Origin: Aquificaceae bacterium
GTDB taxonomy: Bacteria > Aquificota > Aquificia > Aquificales > Aquificaceae
Length of the DNA: 35,520 nt
Direction of reading: 5' to 3'
Assembly: GCA_037722135.1 (NCBI GenBank)
Contig: JBBKAW010000034.1
Location: 19,036-54,555 of the forward strand
The notes under the pieces were generated by a model. It had not been told where the DNA came from. It saw only the letters and a program-made list of their open reading frames with translations, and made no database searches. The position numbers were made by a program, and so were the translations under genes. This document shows positions 18,776 through 31,145 of the stretch, piece after piece (the first letter of the stretch is position 1; every line of letters begins with the position of its first letter).

Positions 18776-19299
18776 CACTTCTTGTAGTTTTCAATACCCT
18801 TCCTTATCTCCTCATAGGCAAAGTCCACACCCTTAAAGCCTTCCACCTTTACCCACTTGCCTGGCTCAAGCTCCTTATAGTGTTCAAAGAAATGCTTTAT
18901 CCTATCAAGGAGAGCCTTTGGCAGGTCTTCATAAGACTTCACATTCTCGTAAGTGGGGTCTAACTTGCTGTGTGGGACCGCAAGTAGCTTTGTATCCACA
19001 CCTTCTTCGTCTCTCATTTCAAGTCCACCTATAGGTCTGCACCTTATAACGCTACCGGGTGCTACAGGATAGCGAGATATCACCAAAACATCCACAGGGT
19101 CTCCATCATCCGCAAGGGTTTGAGGGATAAAGCCGTAGTTAAAGGGATAGTGCATGGCGGTAAAGAGAAACCTATCTACAAAGATGGTTCCGCTTTCCTT
19201 GTCAAGCTCATACTTTATAGGGCTGTCTTGGGGTATCTCCACTACCACGTAGATGTCTTCTGGTGGGTTTTTACCCGGTGGAATCTTCTTTACGTCCAT
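18775..19299 (-). CDS. ppa: Family I inorganic pyrophosphatase
   Basis: Hydrolyses pyrophosphate to phosphate in the cytoplasm, pulling biosynthetic reactions forward. The 174-aa protein carries the family signature [10 protein letters not shown] with three metal-binding Asp residues, together with [20 protein letters not shown] and [16 protein letters not shown]. The size is normal for the bacterial hexameric type. A strong Shine-Dalgarno AAAGGAGGTG lies 7-8 nt upstream of the ATG, in the 21-nt gap after pth. Confidence 0.97.
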   Translation of the reverse strand: MDVKKIPPGKNPPEDIYVVVEIPQDSPIKYELDKESGTIFVDRFLFTAMHYPFNYGFIPQTLADDGDPVDVLVISRYPVAPGSVIRCRPIGGLEMRDEEGVDTKLLAVPHSKLDPTYENVKSYEDLPKALLDRIKHFFEHYKELEPGKWVKVEGFKGVDFAYEEIRKGIENYKK

Positions 19300-19320
19300 A
19301 ATAACACCTCCTTTTTTATT

Positions 19321-19890
19321 TTAAACAGGGCTATTGCAAAAGTTCATGCTTTCCTCTATACCGTATTCAACACATCTCTGCAAGCACTCACCCGCCTTAC
19401 CTAAAATCTTTGCAAGCACTTGTTCCTCTTCCTCAGCGAAAGGGGAAAGCACATATTCAACCACCTTATTTCTGTCTTTGGGTCTGCCTATACCCACTCT
19501 AAGCCTTGGAAATTTTTCAGTTTTTATCTCCCTTATTATGGACTCCACGCCGTGGTGTCCTCCACTACTTCCCTCAAGCCTTAACCTCAACCTACCCAAA
19601 GGCAGGTCAAGGTCGTCGTATACCACCAGCATCTCCTCAGGTTTTATATCATACTCCTCAAGGAGGTTAATCACCGCAAGACCAGAGTTGTTCATATAGG
19701 TTTGTGGTTTTGCAATGAGTACCTCTTTACCATCTATCCTTACCTTGTATAGATGGGAAAGGCATTCCTCTGAGTAGCCTTGGACCTTTAGCCTCCTGAG
19801 GAGCTCATCCACCACCATAAAACCCACATTGTGGCGGGTCTTTGCATACTTTTTACCCGGATTTCCAAGACCTACGATAAGCCTTATCAT
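19321..19890 (-). CDS. pth: Peptidyl-tRNA hydrolase
   Basis: Recycles peptidyl-tRNAs released from stalled ribosomes. The 189-aa protein has the catalytic set at the same numbering as E. coli: Asn10 and His20 (VGLGNPGKKYAKTRHNVGF), Asn68 (QTYMNNSG) and Asp93 (VVYDDLDLPLG). The usual GGHNG motif reads GGHHG here, so the residue equivalent to E. coli Asn114 is His. It overlaps rplY by 4 nt; the rplY-pth pair is widely conserved. Confidence 0.96.
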   Translation of the reverse strand: MIRLIVGLGNPGKKYAKTRHNVGFMVVDELLRRLKVQGYSEECLSHLYKVRIDGKEVLIAKPQTYMNNSGLAVINLLEEYDIKPEEMLVVYDDLDLPLGRLRLRLEGSSGGHHGVESIIREIKTEKFPRLRVGIGRPKDRNKVVEYVLSPFAEEEEQVLAKILGKAGECLQRCVEYGIEESMNFCNSPV

Positions 19891-20456
19891 TCAGTGGGTG
19901 TTGTTTCTTCTGCTTCTGGCTCAAGCACAACCGCAACAGTTTCTTCTAGAGAGTCCATTATCACACATCCCTCAGGTGGCACTATGTCTCTAACGTGAAG
20001 AGCATCACCAAGACCAAGACCACTCACATCAACGACTATCTTTTCTGGAAGCTTATCCAATCTTGCCTTTATAGTAAGGCTGTGCATAAGAGGTTCAAAG
20101 GTTCCACCAAGACCCACACCCACGGGTGTTCCCACAAACTCAATGGGCACTTCCACTTCAATCTCGCTTACGTGGGTGATGTCTTGAAAGTCCACGTGTA
20201 TGGGATTGTCCCCAAGCCAACCAAACTGTATTTCCTTGAGAAGACAAATCCTCTTTTCTCCATTAATCTCCGCCTCAATGAGAAAAGTTTCACCCTTTGG
20301 AAAGGCTTTTAGGTCCCTCATGCTTATGTATGCATGTGTGTTTTCTACACCTTTACCATATATCTCCACTGGCACATAACCTTCTCTTCTAAACTTCTTT
20401 ATCTCACTCTTTCTACCTATGGTTCTTGGTATTAGCTTTACCTGAACCCTTTTCAT
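19887..20456 (-). CDS. rplY: Ribosomal protein bL25, long CTC-type
   Basis: Binds 5S rRNA in the large ribosomal subunit. The 189-aa protein has the N-terminal L25 domain (RTIGRKSEIKKFRREGYVPV; FLIEAEINGEKRICLLKEIQ; NPIHVDFQ) and the C-terminal TL5/CTC beta domain (VEVPIEFVGTPVGVGLGGTFE; PEKIVVDVSGLGLGDALHVRD), ending in an acidic tail. This two-domain form is common in thermophiles. GGAGG precedes the ATG, and prs lies 12 nt upstream. Confidence 0.96.
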   Translation of the reverse strand: MKRVQVKLIPRTIGRKSEIKKFRREGYVPVEIYGKGVENTHAYISMRDLKAFPKGETFLIEAEINGEKRICLLKEIQFGWLGDNPIHVDFQDITHVSEIEVEVPIEFVGTPVGVGLGGTFEPLMHSLTIKARLDKLPEKIVVDVSGLGLGDALHVRDIVPPEGCVIMDSLEETVAVVLEPEAEETTPTE

Positions 20457-20468
20457 CCTTTACCTCCT

Positions 20469-21404
20469 TTATACAAAAAGTGAGCTTATAGATTCGCCTT
20501 CGTGGGCGCGCCTTATGGCTTCCGCTATAAGAGGAGCCACAGAAACAACCCTTAACTTTTCAAAGCGCTTCTCCTCCATGTTAAGAGTGTTAGTAACTAT
20601 GACCTCTTCTACTGGTGATTCCTTAAGCCTCTCTATGGCAGGACCAGAGAAGATGCCGTGAGTAGCACAAACCAATACACCCTTTGCACCTTTTGAAAGA
20701 AGCATATGTGTGGCAGCTACCACCGTTCCTGCGGTATCTATAATATCGTCCACAATTATCGCCTTTTTGCCCTTTACATCACCTATTATGTCAAGCACTT
20801 CCGCCACGTTTGGTTCAGGTCTCCTCTTGTATATTATGGCTATACCACAGCCCAACTTATTGGCAAGAAGTCTTGCCCTTTCTACACCCCCTGCATCTGG
20901 TGAGACTACTACAACATCTTCATCCACCTTGTCTTTTACATATTCGTATAGCACGTTCAAAGCGTATAGGTTATCCACTGGTATGTTGAAAAAGCCCTGA
21001 ATTTGAGGAGAGTGGAGGTCCACTACTATAAGCCTTTGAGCTCCCGCTGTGGTTATTAGGTCTGCCAAAAGCCTTGCACTTATGGGAACCCTTGGCTTGT
21101 CCTTCCTGTCCTGCCTTGCGTATGCGTAGTAAGGGACAACTGCGGTTATTCTTCCTGCGGAAGCTCTTTTAAGAGCATCAAGCATAAGGAGGAGCTCCAT
21201 TATGCTTTCATTGACAGGATAACCCAGGGACTGTATTACGAAAACATCCTCCCCTCTCATGGACTCATTTATCTTTACTCTTACCTCTCCGTCGCTAAAG
21301 CGACCCACTAACACATCCGAAAGGGGTATACCAAGAAATTCAGAAACCTCTTGTGCAAGCTTTGGATTACTTGTGCCTGTCAGAAGTTTTATAGAACCTA
21401 ACAT
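20469..21404 (-). CDS. prs: Ribose-phosphate pyrophosphokinase
   Basis: Makes PRPP from ribose 5-phosphate and ATP for nucleotide, His and Trp synthesis. The 311-aa protein has SDGEVRVKINES, YYAYARQDRKDKPRVPISA, VVSPDAGGVERARLLA, the catalytic KRRPEPN loop, and the PRPP-binding DDIIDTAGT. The start lies 27 nt downstream of the tRNA-Gln 3' end, preceded by GAGGTG. The ispE-tRNA-prs-rplY-pth order is a conserved bacterial neighbourhood. Confidence 0.98.
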   Translation of the reverse strand: MLGSIKLLTGTSNPKLAQEVSEFLGIPLSDVLVGRFSDGEVRVKINESMRGEDVFVIQSLGYPVNESIMELLLMLDALKRASAGRITAVVPYYAYARQDRKDKPRVPISARLLADLITTAGAQRLIVVDLHSPQIQGFFNIPVDNLYALNVLYEYVKDKVDEDVVVVSPDAGGVERARLLANKLGCGIAIIYKRRPEPNVAEVLDIIGDVKGKKAIIVDDIIDTAGTVVAATHMLLSKGAKGVLVCATHGIFSGPAIERLKESPVEEVIVTNTLNMEEKRFEKLRVVSVAPLIAEAIRRAHEGESISSLFV

Positions 21405-21431
21405 TCCACACCTCTTTTCTTTTGTGGAAAG

Positions 21432-21504
21432 CTGGGGTGCCTGGATTCGAACCAGGAGCCCCCGGATCCAAAGTCCGGTGCTCTGCCAGTTGAGCTACAC
21501 CCCA
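21432..21504 (-). tRNA. tRNA-Gln (anticodon UUG)
   Basis: A 73-nt cloverleaf read on the minus strand: acceptor TGGGGTG/CACCCCA with the weak U1-A72 pair typical of bacterial tRNA-Gln, then T8 A9, D stem GCTC/GAGC with an 8-nt loop, anticodon stem CCGGA/TCCGG with loop CTTTGGA (anticodon TTG), a 5-nt variable loop, T arm CCTGG-TTCGAAT-CCAGG, and discriminator G73. CCA is not encoded (CTT follows). The 5' ten bases lie inside the ispE coding sequence, and positions 8-10 (TAG) are its stop codon. It is presumably co-transcribed with ispE and prs. Confidence 0.97.
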
Positions 21505-22307
21505 TAACTTTCCACTCTGTATAACCTCCAGCCTCTCACTTTGCAGGCAAGCTCCAACTCTTGAGTGGGCTCACCTACATAAAAGACGCTGGAGCCACTA
21601 CCACTCACAAGAGCCACTTTGCCCAAGCTTCTTAAAAACCTAAGCACCTCACCCACCTCTGGGTAAAGCTCTCCAGCCAGCTCACCCAGCTTGTTCTGGA
21701 GAGGGCTCAGGTCTCCAACCCTTAGGCTTTCTAATATTTTATCACTCTCCACATACTCTGTCAAGATATCTTCTTTTACCATGCTATAAACATATGAAGT
21801 AGAACACTTAACACCCGGATATACTACAGTAAAAACCATCTTAGGCAGTTCAATCCTCTCAAGAATTTCACCTCTACCCCTTCCTATGGCAGAACCTCCC
21901 ATAAGGAAAAAGCCCGCATCGGAGGATACACCGCTTACTACTTGATGCAGTTCCCTTTCACTCAATGGATTGCCAAGCAACTGGTTTATAGCCTTCAAAA
22001 CCGTTGCCACGTTAGAAGAGCCACCTCCAAGACCAGCACCTTCTGGTATGTGTTTCTGAATGAAAACTCTAAAGTTAAGCTCTTTTCCAAGGAGCTTTTC
22101 CATGGACTTTATAGCCTTGTAGACGAGATTTTCTTCCATAGGTATGCCCGTGCTGGTCTCCACCTTCAAGGGTCCCTCTTGGATAAGTATTTCGTCAAAT
22201 AAATCTATGGCTTGATATATAGTAAAGATTTCGTGGTATCCGTCAGGTCTTTTTCCAAGAAGCCACAACCCCAAATTAAGCTTGGCAGGAGATAAGAGCC
22301 TTAGCAT
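21495..22307 (-). CDS. ispE: 4-diphosphocytidyl-2-C-methyl-D-erythritol kinase
   Basis: MEP-pathway kinase phosphorylating CDP-methylerythritol. The 270-aa GHMP kinase has SPAKLNLGL (N-terminal motif), GKRPDGYHEI, the ATP loop PEGAGLGGGSSNVATVL at about residues 88-104, and a C-terminal LVSGSGSSVFYV. The frame is open further upstream to 22385, but ATG 22307 is chosen because the family starts at this point; the upstream residues look like unrelated sequence. There is no good Shine-Dalgarno sequence. The stop codon TAG lies inside the tRNA-Gln gene. Confidence 0.96.
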   Translation of the reverse strand: MLRLLSPAKLNLGLWLLGKRPDGYHEIFTIYQAIDLFDEILIQEGPLKVETSTGIPMEENLVYKAIKSMEKLLGKELNFRVFIQKHIPEGAGLGGGSSNVATVLKAINQLLGNPLSERELHQVVSGVSSDAGFFLMGGSAIGRGRGEILERIELPKMVFTVVYPGVKCSTSYVYSMVKEDILTEYVESDKILESLRVGDLSPLQNKLGELAGELYPEVGEVLRFLRSLGKVALVSGSGSSVFYVGEPTQELELACKVRGWRLYRVESYGV

Positions 22308-22337
22308 GAGTATTAATAATAACCCAAGTTGCAAGTT

Positions 22338-22366
22338 ATTATATGGTGCTTTTCTTTCAATTACAA
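22338..22366 (-). promoter_or_regulatory. Promoter of the ispE-tRNA-Gln-prs operon
   Basis: On the minus strand TTGTAA (22366-22361) is followed after 17 nt by a perfect TATAAT (22343-22338). The start site would be near 22331, leaving a leader of about 24 nt before ATG 22307. A second AT-rich box nearer the ATG (TATTAT) is possible but less convincing. Confidence 0.55.
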
Positions 22367-22442
22367 CTTCAGAAGTAGAAACCAACTTTTTGACTAAAGA
22401 GTTCAGAAACTCACATCTTTTACTTTGCCATATCCTATTTGC

Positions 22443-22724
22443 CTATCCCCTCTGGCATATAGCCAAGTTTACCTTCAATGATACAAACATCTCTTGTATA
22501 GCTTTCAAAAGTCCTTCCTCAATACCAATTTGCCTACCTTCTTCAAGTTTGATTTGTTTGCCCTTTTCAATACCAACTCCGTGAGCCTTATCCTTTTCGA
22601 ATTTTGCTAAGAAGTCCACTCTTAGCTCGGTGGATGGCGGAGCTTTTGGCAACAGTTCTTTGACAAGGGCTGGAGAGAGGATATTACTGAGCCTATGAGG
22701 GACTTCCTCAAAGACTTTCATCAA
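22443..22724 (-). pseudogene. Remnant of an Rpn-family recombination-promoting nuclease/putative transposase
   Basis: A 93-aa frame that joins the two ends of an Rpn/PD-(D/E)XK-type protein without its middle. The N-terminal part (VPHRLSNILSP, ELLPKAPPSTELRVDFLAKF) resembles the region around the first catalytic Asp, and the C-terminal part (GVGIEKGKQIKLEEGRQIGI) is the Gly/Glu repeat tail typical of these proteins. The expected Glu-x-Gln catalytic strand and following helices are missing, about 150-200 residues. After the stop the same frame continues with unrelated residues into the region before ispE. The start would be TTG 22724 or ATG 22721. The surrounding 22308-22931 is the loosest part of the window; apart from the ispE and groE promoters nothing else was recognised there. 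Confidence 0.55.
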
Positions 22725-22867
22725 ACAAGTTTATCCTCCTATCCCTCACGGCGGGCTCAAGGTTATAAATCCTCTGTAGCTTGCAGGTTGGTCTGATGGT
22801 ATCTAATCTTAATGGCTAAGCTAAGAAAATATGAGTATACAAGACTAAAAATTTTCTCAATACCCTC

Positions 22868-22896
22868 TTGACAAAGAGCGGGAATGTTAATATAAT
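22868..22896 (+). promoter_or_regulatory. Consensus sigma-70 promoter of groESL
   Basis: TTGACA (22868-22873), a 17-nt spacer, and TATAAT (22891-22896): a full match to the bacterial housekeeping consensus. Transcription should start near 22903, giving a leader of about 29 nt with the ribosome binding site AGGAGGTGG at 22920-22928. No CIRCE inverted repeat (TTAGCACTC-N9-GAGTGCTAA) is present between here and groES. Confidence 0.88.
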
Positions 22897-22931
22897 ATCT
22901 ACACGTAAAAATCCCTAAAAGGAGGTGGAAC

Positions 22932-23225
22932 ATGGCAAAGCTCAGACCCCTTTATGACAAGATAGTGGTTAAGAGGTTTGAGGAGCAAGAACAAAGAACT
23001 GCCTCTGGAATAATCATACCAGACACTGCCAAAGAAAAGCCACAAATAGGAGAAGTTGTTGCGGTAGGAGAAGGAAAGCTTTTGCAAAACGGTCAACAAG
23101 TTCCACCTAAGGTAAAGCCCGGAGACAAGGTGGTCTTTAATAAGTATGCGGGCACCGAGGTGGAGCTTGATGGAGAAAAGTTTCTTATTATGTCCGAAGA
23201 TGAAGTGCTTGCAATAGTTGAATAA
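22932..23225 (+). CDS. groES: Co-chaperonin GroES
   Basis: The 97-aa lid of the GroEL-GroES folding chamber. It begins [12 protein letters not shown], has the mobile loop [16 protein letters not shown] that docks on GroEL, then [12 protein letters not shown] and [20 protein letters not shown], all family hallmarks. It is expressed from the consensus promoter at 22868 with a strong Shine-Dalgarno site; groEL follows after 24 nt. Confidence 0.98.
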   Translation: MAKLRPLYDKIVVKRFEEQEQRTASGIIIPDTAKEKPQIGEVVAVGEGKLLQNGQQVPPKVKPGDKVVFNKYAGTEVELDGEKFLIMSEDEVLAIVE

Positions 23226-24887
<1,662 letters not shown>

Positions 24888-24893
24888 GGAACT

Positions 24894-24916
24894 GCCCCCG
24901 CAAGGGGGCTTTTTTT
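24894..24916 (+). terminator. Intrinsic terminator of groESL
   Basis: GCCCCC (24894-24899) pairs with GGGGGC (24904-24909) around a GCAA loop of the GNRA type, followed by seven T (24910-24916). It works only for the plus strand: on the minus strand the hairpin is not followed by a T run. The T run overlaps the SulP stop codon (24915-24917). It is the only clear intrinsic terminator seen in the window. Confidence 0.93.
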
Positions 24917-26972
24917 ATTTTAGAATGCCTAAGAGCTTTTCCACTATCTCTTTTGTATCCTTTCCAAGATAAACAAAGCCATTCTTCATCTCACAACCCT
25001 TCTTGCTACACAAGCCACCAAAGGAAATAACCTCACCGTTATACTTCATAAACTTTGTAGAAGGCACGTATATACCCTTTCCATCTGTGTAGAAATCTTC
25101 CGCTTTGAGTTCTATCTCCTTTCCATCAGACCTAAGGATAAGATTCCTGTATGCTCTTCCCGCATAAACTTCTATATCTTCGTAATTAGAGAAGGCTTCG
25201 TATATATCCCTTATGGGATTTTTAGCAGGCTCAAACTTTACATACTCCTTAACCGTATAGCATTCGTTAAAGACCGCATGGGGACATACCTTTGCACAGT
25301 ATTCATGGTCTATACTTTTGAAAAGCTCACCGACCGCGTATCCCTTGGAGGGCATGAGATTTCGCTTGCCAAGCTTTTCAAGGAAGCCTGAACGCCTCAT
25401 AACTTCTTCCACAGGACCCTTTACGTTAACAAACACAAGGTTTATTCCTCTCTTTCTGATATCCTCAAGGAAGTCGCTTAGGGCATCAAGGGCTGTTCCA
25501 TCCATGTAGTTTACAGACTCACAGTCTATAACCAAGTGTTTGAGTGCGGGCTTTTGCTCTATCATCTCCTTTATTTCTTCAAGAATATTCTCTGTATTGG
25601 CATAGTAGAAGGATGCCTCTGGTCTTACCATCTCAATCTGTGGACAGGTGGGTAGGTTGTTAGTTTCTGCGTTCACAAAGGTTTTGCTAACTGGGTCTCT
25701 GGACATTCTGACAATTCTTGGGTATAGGCTTCTCCAGAGGAAAAGGGAAAGAGACAAAAACACTCCTATAAAGATGGCATAGTCTGGCTTCATGATAAAG
25801 GATAAAGCAAAGGTGGAGATGGCGGATATGCCGTCATATTTGTTTGTTTTCCAAAGATGCACAAAGTATTTTGGCTTTATGAGGTTTACCACTGCAGTTA
25901 TGACCACCGCAGAGAGCACCGCTCTTGGAAGGTAGTATAAAAGAGGTGCAACAAAGAATATGGTGGCTATCACAAAGCTGGCACTTATGATGTTTGCCAT
26001 GCCTGTTTTTGCACCTGCTTGGAAGTTTACCGCAGAGCGAGAAAAGGAACCGCTCACGGGAAAGCTCTTAAAGAAAGAACCTACAAGGTTTGCAAGTCCT
26101 TGACCTATGAGCTCTTGGTTTACGTCTATCTTCTGCTTTGTTTGGCTTGCTATAAACTTGGCTATGGCGTAGGCTTCCATAAAACCCACAAGGGCTATGA
26201 TAAAAGCCTTGCCTATTATCTTGTCCAAAAGGTCAAGGTCTATAGAGGGCAAGGAGGGTAGAGGAAGACCCTGAGGTATATCACCCACCACCCTTATGCC
26301 GTAGCTTTCAAAGGCAAAAAAGTATGATAGGGCGGTAAATAAAGCCACAGTAAGCAGTGCGGAGGGAAAGTTTTTGTTTATCTTCCTTAACCCCACTATC
26401 AAAGCTATGGAGCCTAAACCCACCATGAGGGTGTAAGGGTTTGTTTGTGGAATTGCCTTTACTATCTCGTATATGTTTTGGAATATAAGCTCCTTTTGTT
26501 CCACCTTTATGCCTAAAATTGCAGGTATCTGTGTGCTAATTATTATTATTGCCGCTGCGTTGGTAAAGCCTATTATCACCGAATGTGATACAAAGTTCAC
26601 CAAAAATCCAAGCCTGAAGACACCTATCAGTAGCTGTATTATACCCACCAGAAAAGCTAAAAGAATGGCAAGCTCTATGAATTTCTCTTCACCGGGTTTT
26701 GCGTAGCTTGTGAGAGAGACAAAGGTCAAAAAGGCTACTATAGCAACAGGACCTGTGGCAAGCTGGGCGGAGCTTCCAAAAAGTGCAGCAACTATTACAG
26801 GTATGGATGCAGCGTATAGTCCATAAACGGGTGGAAGACCAGCTATGAGGGCATAAGCCATAGACTGTGGCACAAGCACAACCGCCACTGTAAGACCAGC
26901 CACTAAGTCAGAGGTAAAGGTTTTCCTGTCATAACCCTTTAGCCATCTGAGAAAGGGAAAGAACCTTTCCAT
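24915..26972 (-). CDS. SulP-family anion transporter with STAS domain and Cys-rich C-terminal extension
   Basis: An inner-membrane anion transporter of the SulP/SLC26 family (sulfate, bicarbonate or dicarboxylate; substrate not predictable). Residues about 20-420 form the membrane domain, with VPQSMAYALIAGLPPVYGLY (the SulP signature) and PVSGSFSRSAVNFQAGAKTG. A STAS domain follows at about 445-555 (VIDCESVNYMDGTALDALS). Unlike typical SulPs of about 550-600 aa, it is 685 aa long: the last 125 residues carry Cys559, Cys563 and Cys571 (CAKVCPHAVFNEC) and Cys655 and Cys660 (CSKKGC). The gene is monocistronic, convergent with groEL and divergent from the nitrilase-family gene. Confidence 0.93.
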   Translation of the reverse strand: MERFFPFLRWLKGYDRKTFTSDLVAGLTVAVVLVPQSMAYALIAGLPPVYGLYAASIPVIVAALFGSSAQLATGPVAIVAFLTFVSLTSYAKPGEEKFIELAILLAFLVGIIQLLIGVFRLGFLVNFVSHSVIIGFTNAAAIIIISTQIPAILGIKVEQKELIFQNIYEIVKAIPQTNPYTLMVGLGSIALIVGLRKINKNFPSALLTVALFTALSYFFAFESYGIRVVGDIPQGLPLPSLPSIDLDLLDKIIGKAFIIALVGFMEAYAIAKFIASQTKQKIDVNQELIGQGLANLVGSFFKSFPVSGSFSRSAVNFQAGAKTGMANIISASFVIATIFFVAPLLYYLPRAVLSAVVITAVVNLIKPKYFVHLWKTNKYDGISAISTFALSFIMKPDYAIFIGVFLSLSLFLWRSLYPRIVRMSRDPVSKTFVNAETNNLPTCPQIEMVRPEASFYYANTENILEEIKEMIEQKPALKHLVIDCESVNYMDGTALDALSDFLEDIRKRGINLVFVNVKGPVEEVMRRSGFLEKLGKRNLMPSKGYAVGELFKSIDHEYCAKVCPHAVFNECYTVKEYVKFEPAKNPIRDIYEAFSNYEDIEVYAGRAYRNLILRSDGKEIELKAEDFYTDGKGIYVPSTKFMKYNGEVISFGGLCSKKGCEMKNGFVYLGKDTKEIVEKLLGILK

Positions 26973-27023
26973 GATTAATAAATACTAACATAGCAAATCG
27001 GAATTTTATGCTTTAATAGCACT

Positions 27024-27029
27024 TATAAT
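27024..27029 (+). promoter_or_regulatory. -10 box before the nitrilase-family gene
   Basis: A perfect TATAAT ends 10 nt before the ATG at 27040, and CTTATAAGCG between them has no Shine-Dalgarno match. The leader would be 0-4 nt. No good -35 box was seen. It lies in the 67-bp AT-rich gap shared with the divergent SulP gene. Confidence 0.5.
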
Positions 27030-27039
27030 CTTATAAGCG

Positions 27040-30473
<3,434 letters not shown>

Positions 30474-30477
<4 letters not shown>

Positions 30478-31145
30478 ATTTCCAACTTATACCCAAAGCC
30501 CCTCACTGTCTGAATAGCTTTCCCCTCTTCACCAAGTTTTTCCCTTAGCTTCTTTATGTGCACATCCACCGTTCTATCGTATACATCTCTCTTTAGCACC
30601 CTTTCTATAAGGTATTCCCTGCTCACGGGCTTGCCATAATTTTCAAGCAAGGCGGACAATATTAGAAACTCTGTGGGTGTAAGTTCAATAACTTCTTCGC
30701 CCCTTTTAACCTCCTTTTTTTCCAAGTCTATATGGATACTTCCGAGCCTGAATTGGGTTTGCCTTCTCTCCTTCCCAACCCTTCGTAAGACCGCCTTTAC
30801 CCTTGCAAGAAGTTCCTTTAAGGAAAAGGGCTTGGTTATGTAGTCGTCCGCACCGAGAGAGAAACCCTTTAGCTTATCCTGTTCCATGTCCCGTGCGGTT
30901 ACGAATATTATGGGTATATCCTTAAGACTTTCTTTTCCTCTCACATACTGGGCTATCCTAAAACCATCGTAGTCTGGAAGCATCACATCAAGGAGCAAAA
31001 GGTCTGGCGGGTTTTCTTCAAGGTATTTTATGGCATCCGCACCCCTAAGACAAACAAGGGCTTCATAGCCTTCTTTCCTTAGATTGTAAGCTATCAACTC
31101 CGCAAGGTCATTCTCATCTTCTACCACAAGTATCTTCAAACTCAT
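30474..31145 (-). CDS. OmpR/PhoB-family response regulator
   Basis: A 223-aa DNA-binding response regulator. The receiver (1-120) has the acidic residues Glu9-Asp10-Glu11, phosphoacceptor Asp53 (LLLLDVMLPDYDGF), Thr83 and Lys105 (DDYITKPF), so it looks fully functional. The C-terminal winged helix (about 130-223) has ELTPTEFLILSALLENYGKPV and RTVDVHIKKLREKLGE, close to PhoB/PhoP types. No histidine kinase is encoded next to it. It overlaps the carboxylase gene upstream and the phosphoesterase gene downstream by 4 nt each. Its target is unknown; a phosphate link is only suggested by the family and the adjacent phosphoesterase. Confidence 0.95.

Noticed and set aside
21433-21505. tRNA with a G1-starting acceptor beginning at 21503
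   Set aside because: Setting G as position 1 shifts T8 A9 out of place; the U1-A72 form with 73 nt fits the bacterial tRNA-Gln pattern.
22308-22385. An N-terminally longer ispE starting at 22385
   Set aside because: The additional 26 residues do not resemble IspE, whose conserved start MLRLLSPAKLNLG begins at 22307, and the promoter box at 22338-22343 lies inside the extension.
22725-22931. Possible CIRCE or other heat-shock operator upstream of groES
   Set aside because: No TTAGCACTC-type half-site or convincing inverted repeat could be found in this interval.
24894-24916. The groEL hairpin as a bidirectional terminator serving SulP too
   Set aside because: On the minus strand the stem is followed by CAGTTCC, not a T run, so it should terminate only the plus strand; it might still protect a 3' end.
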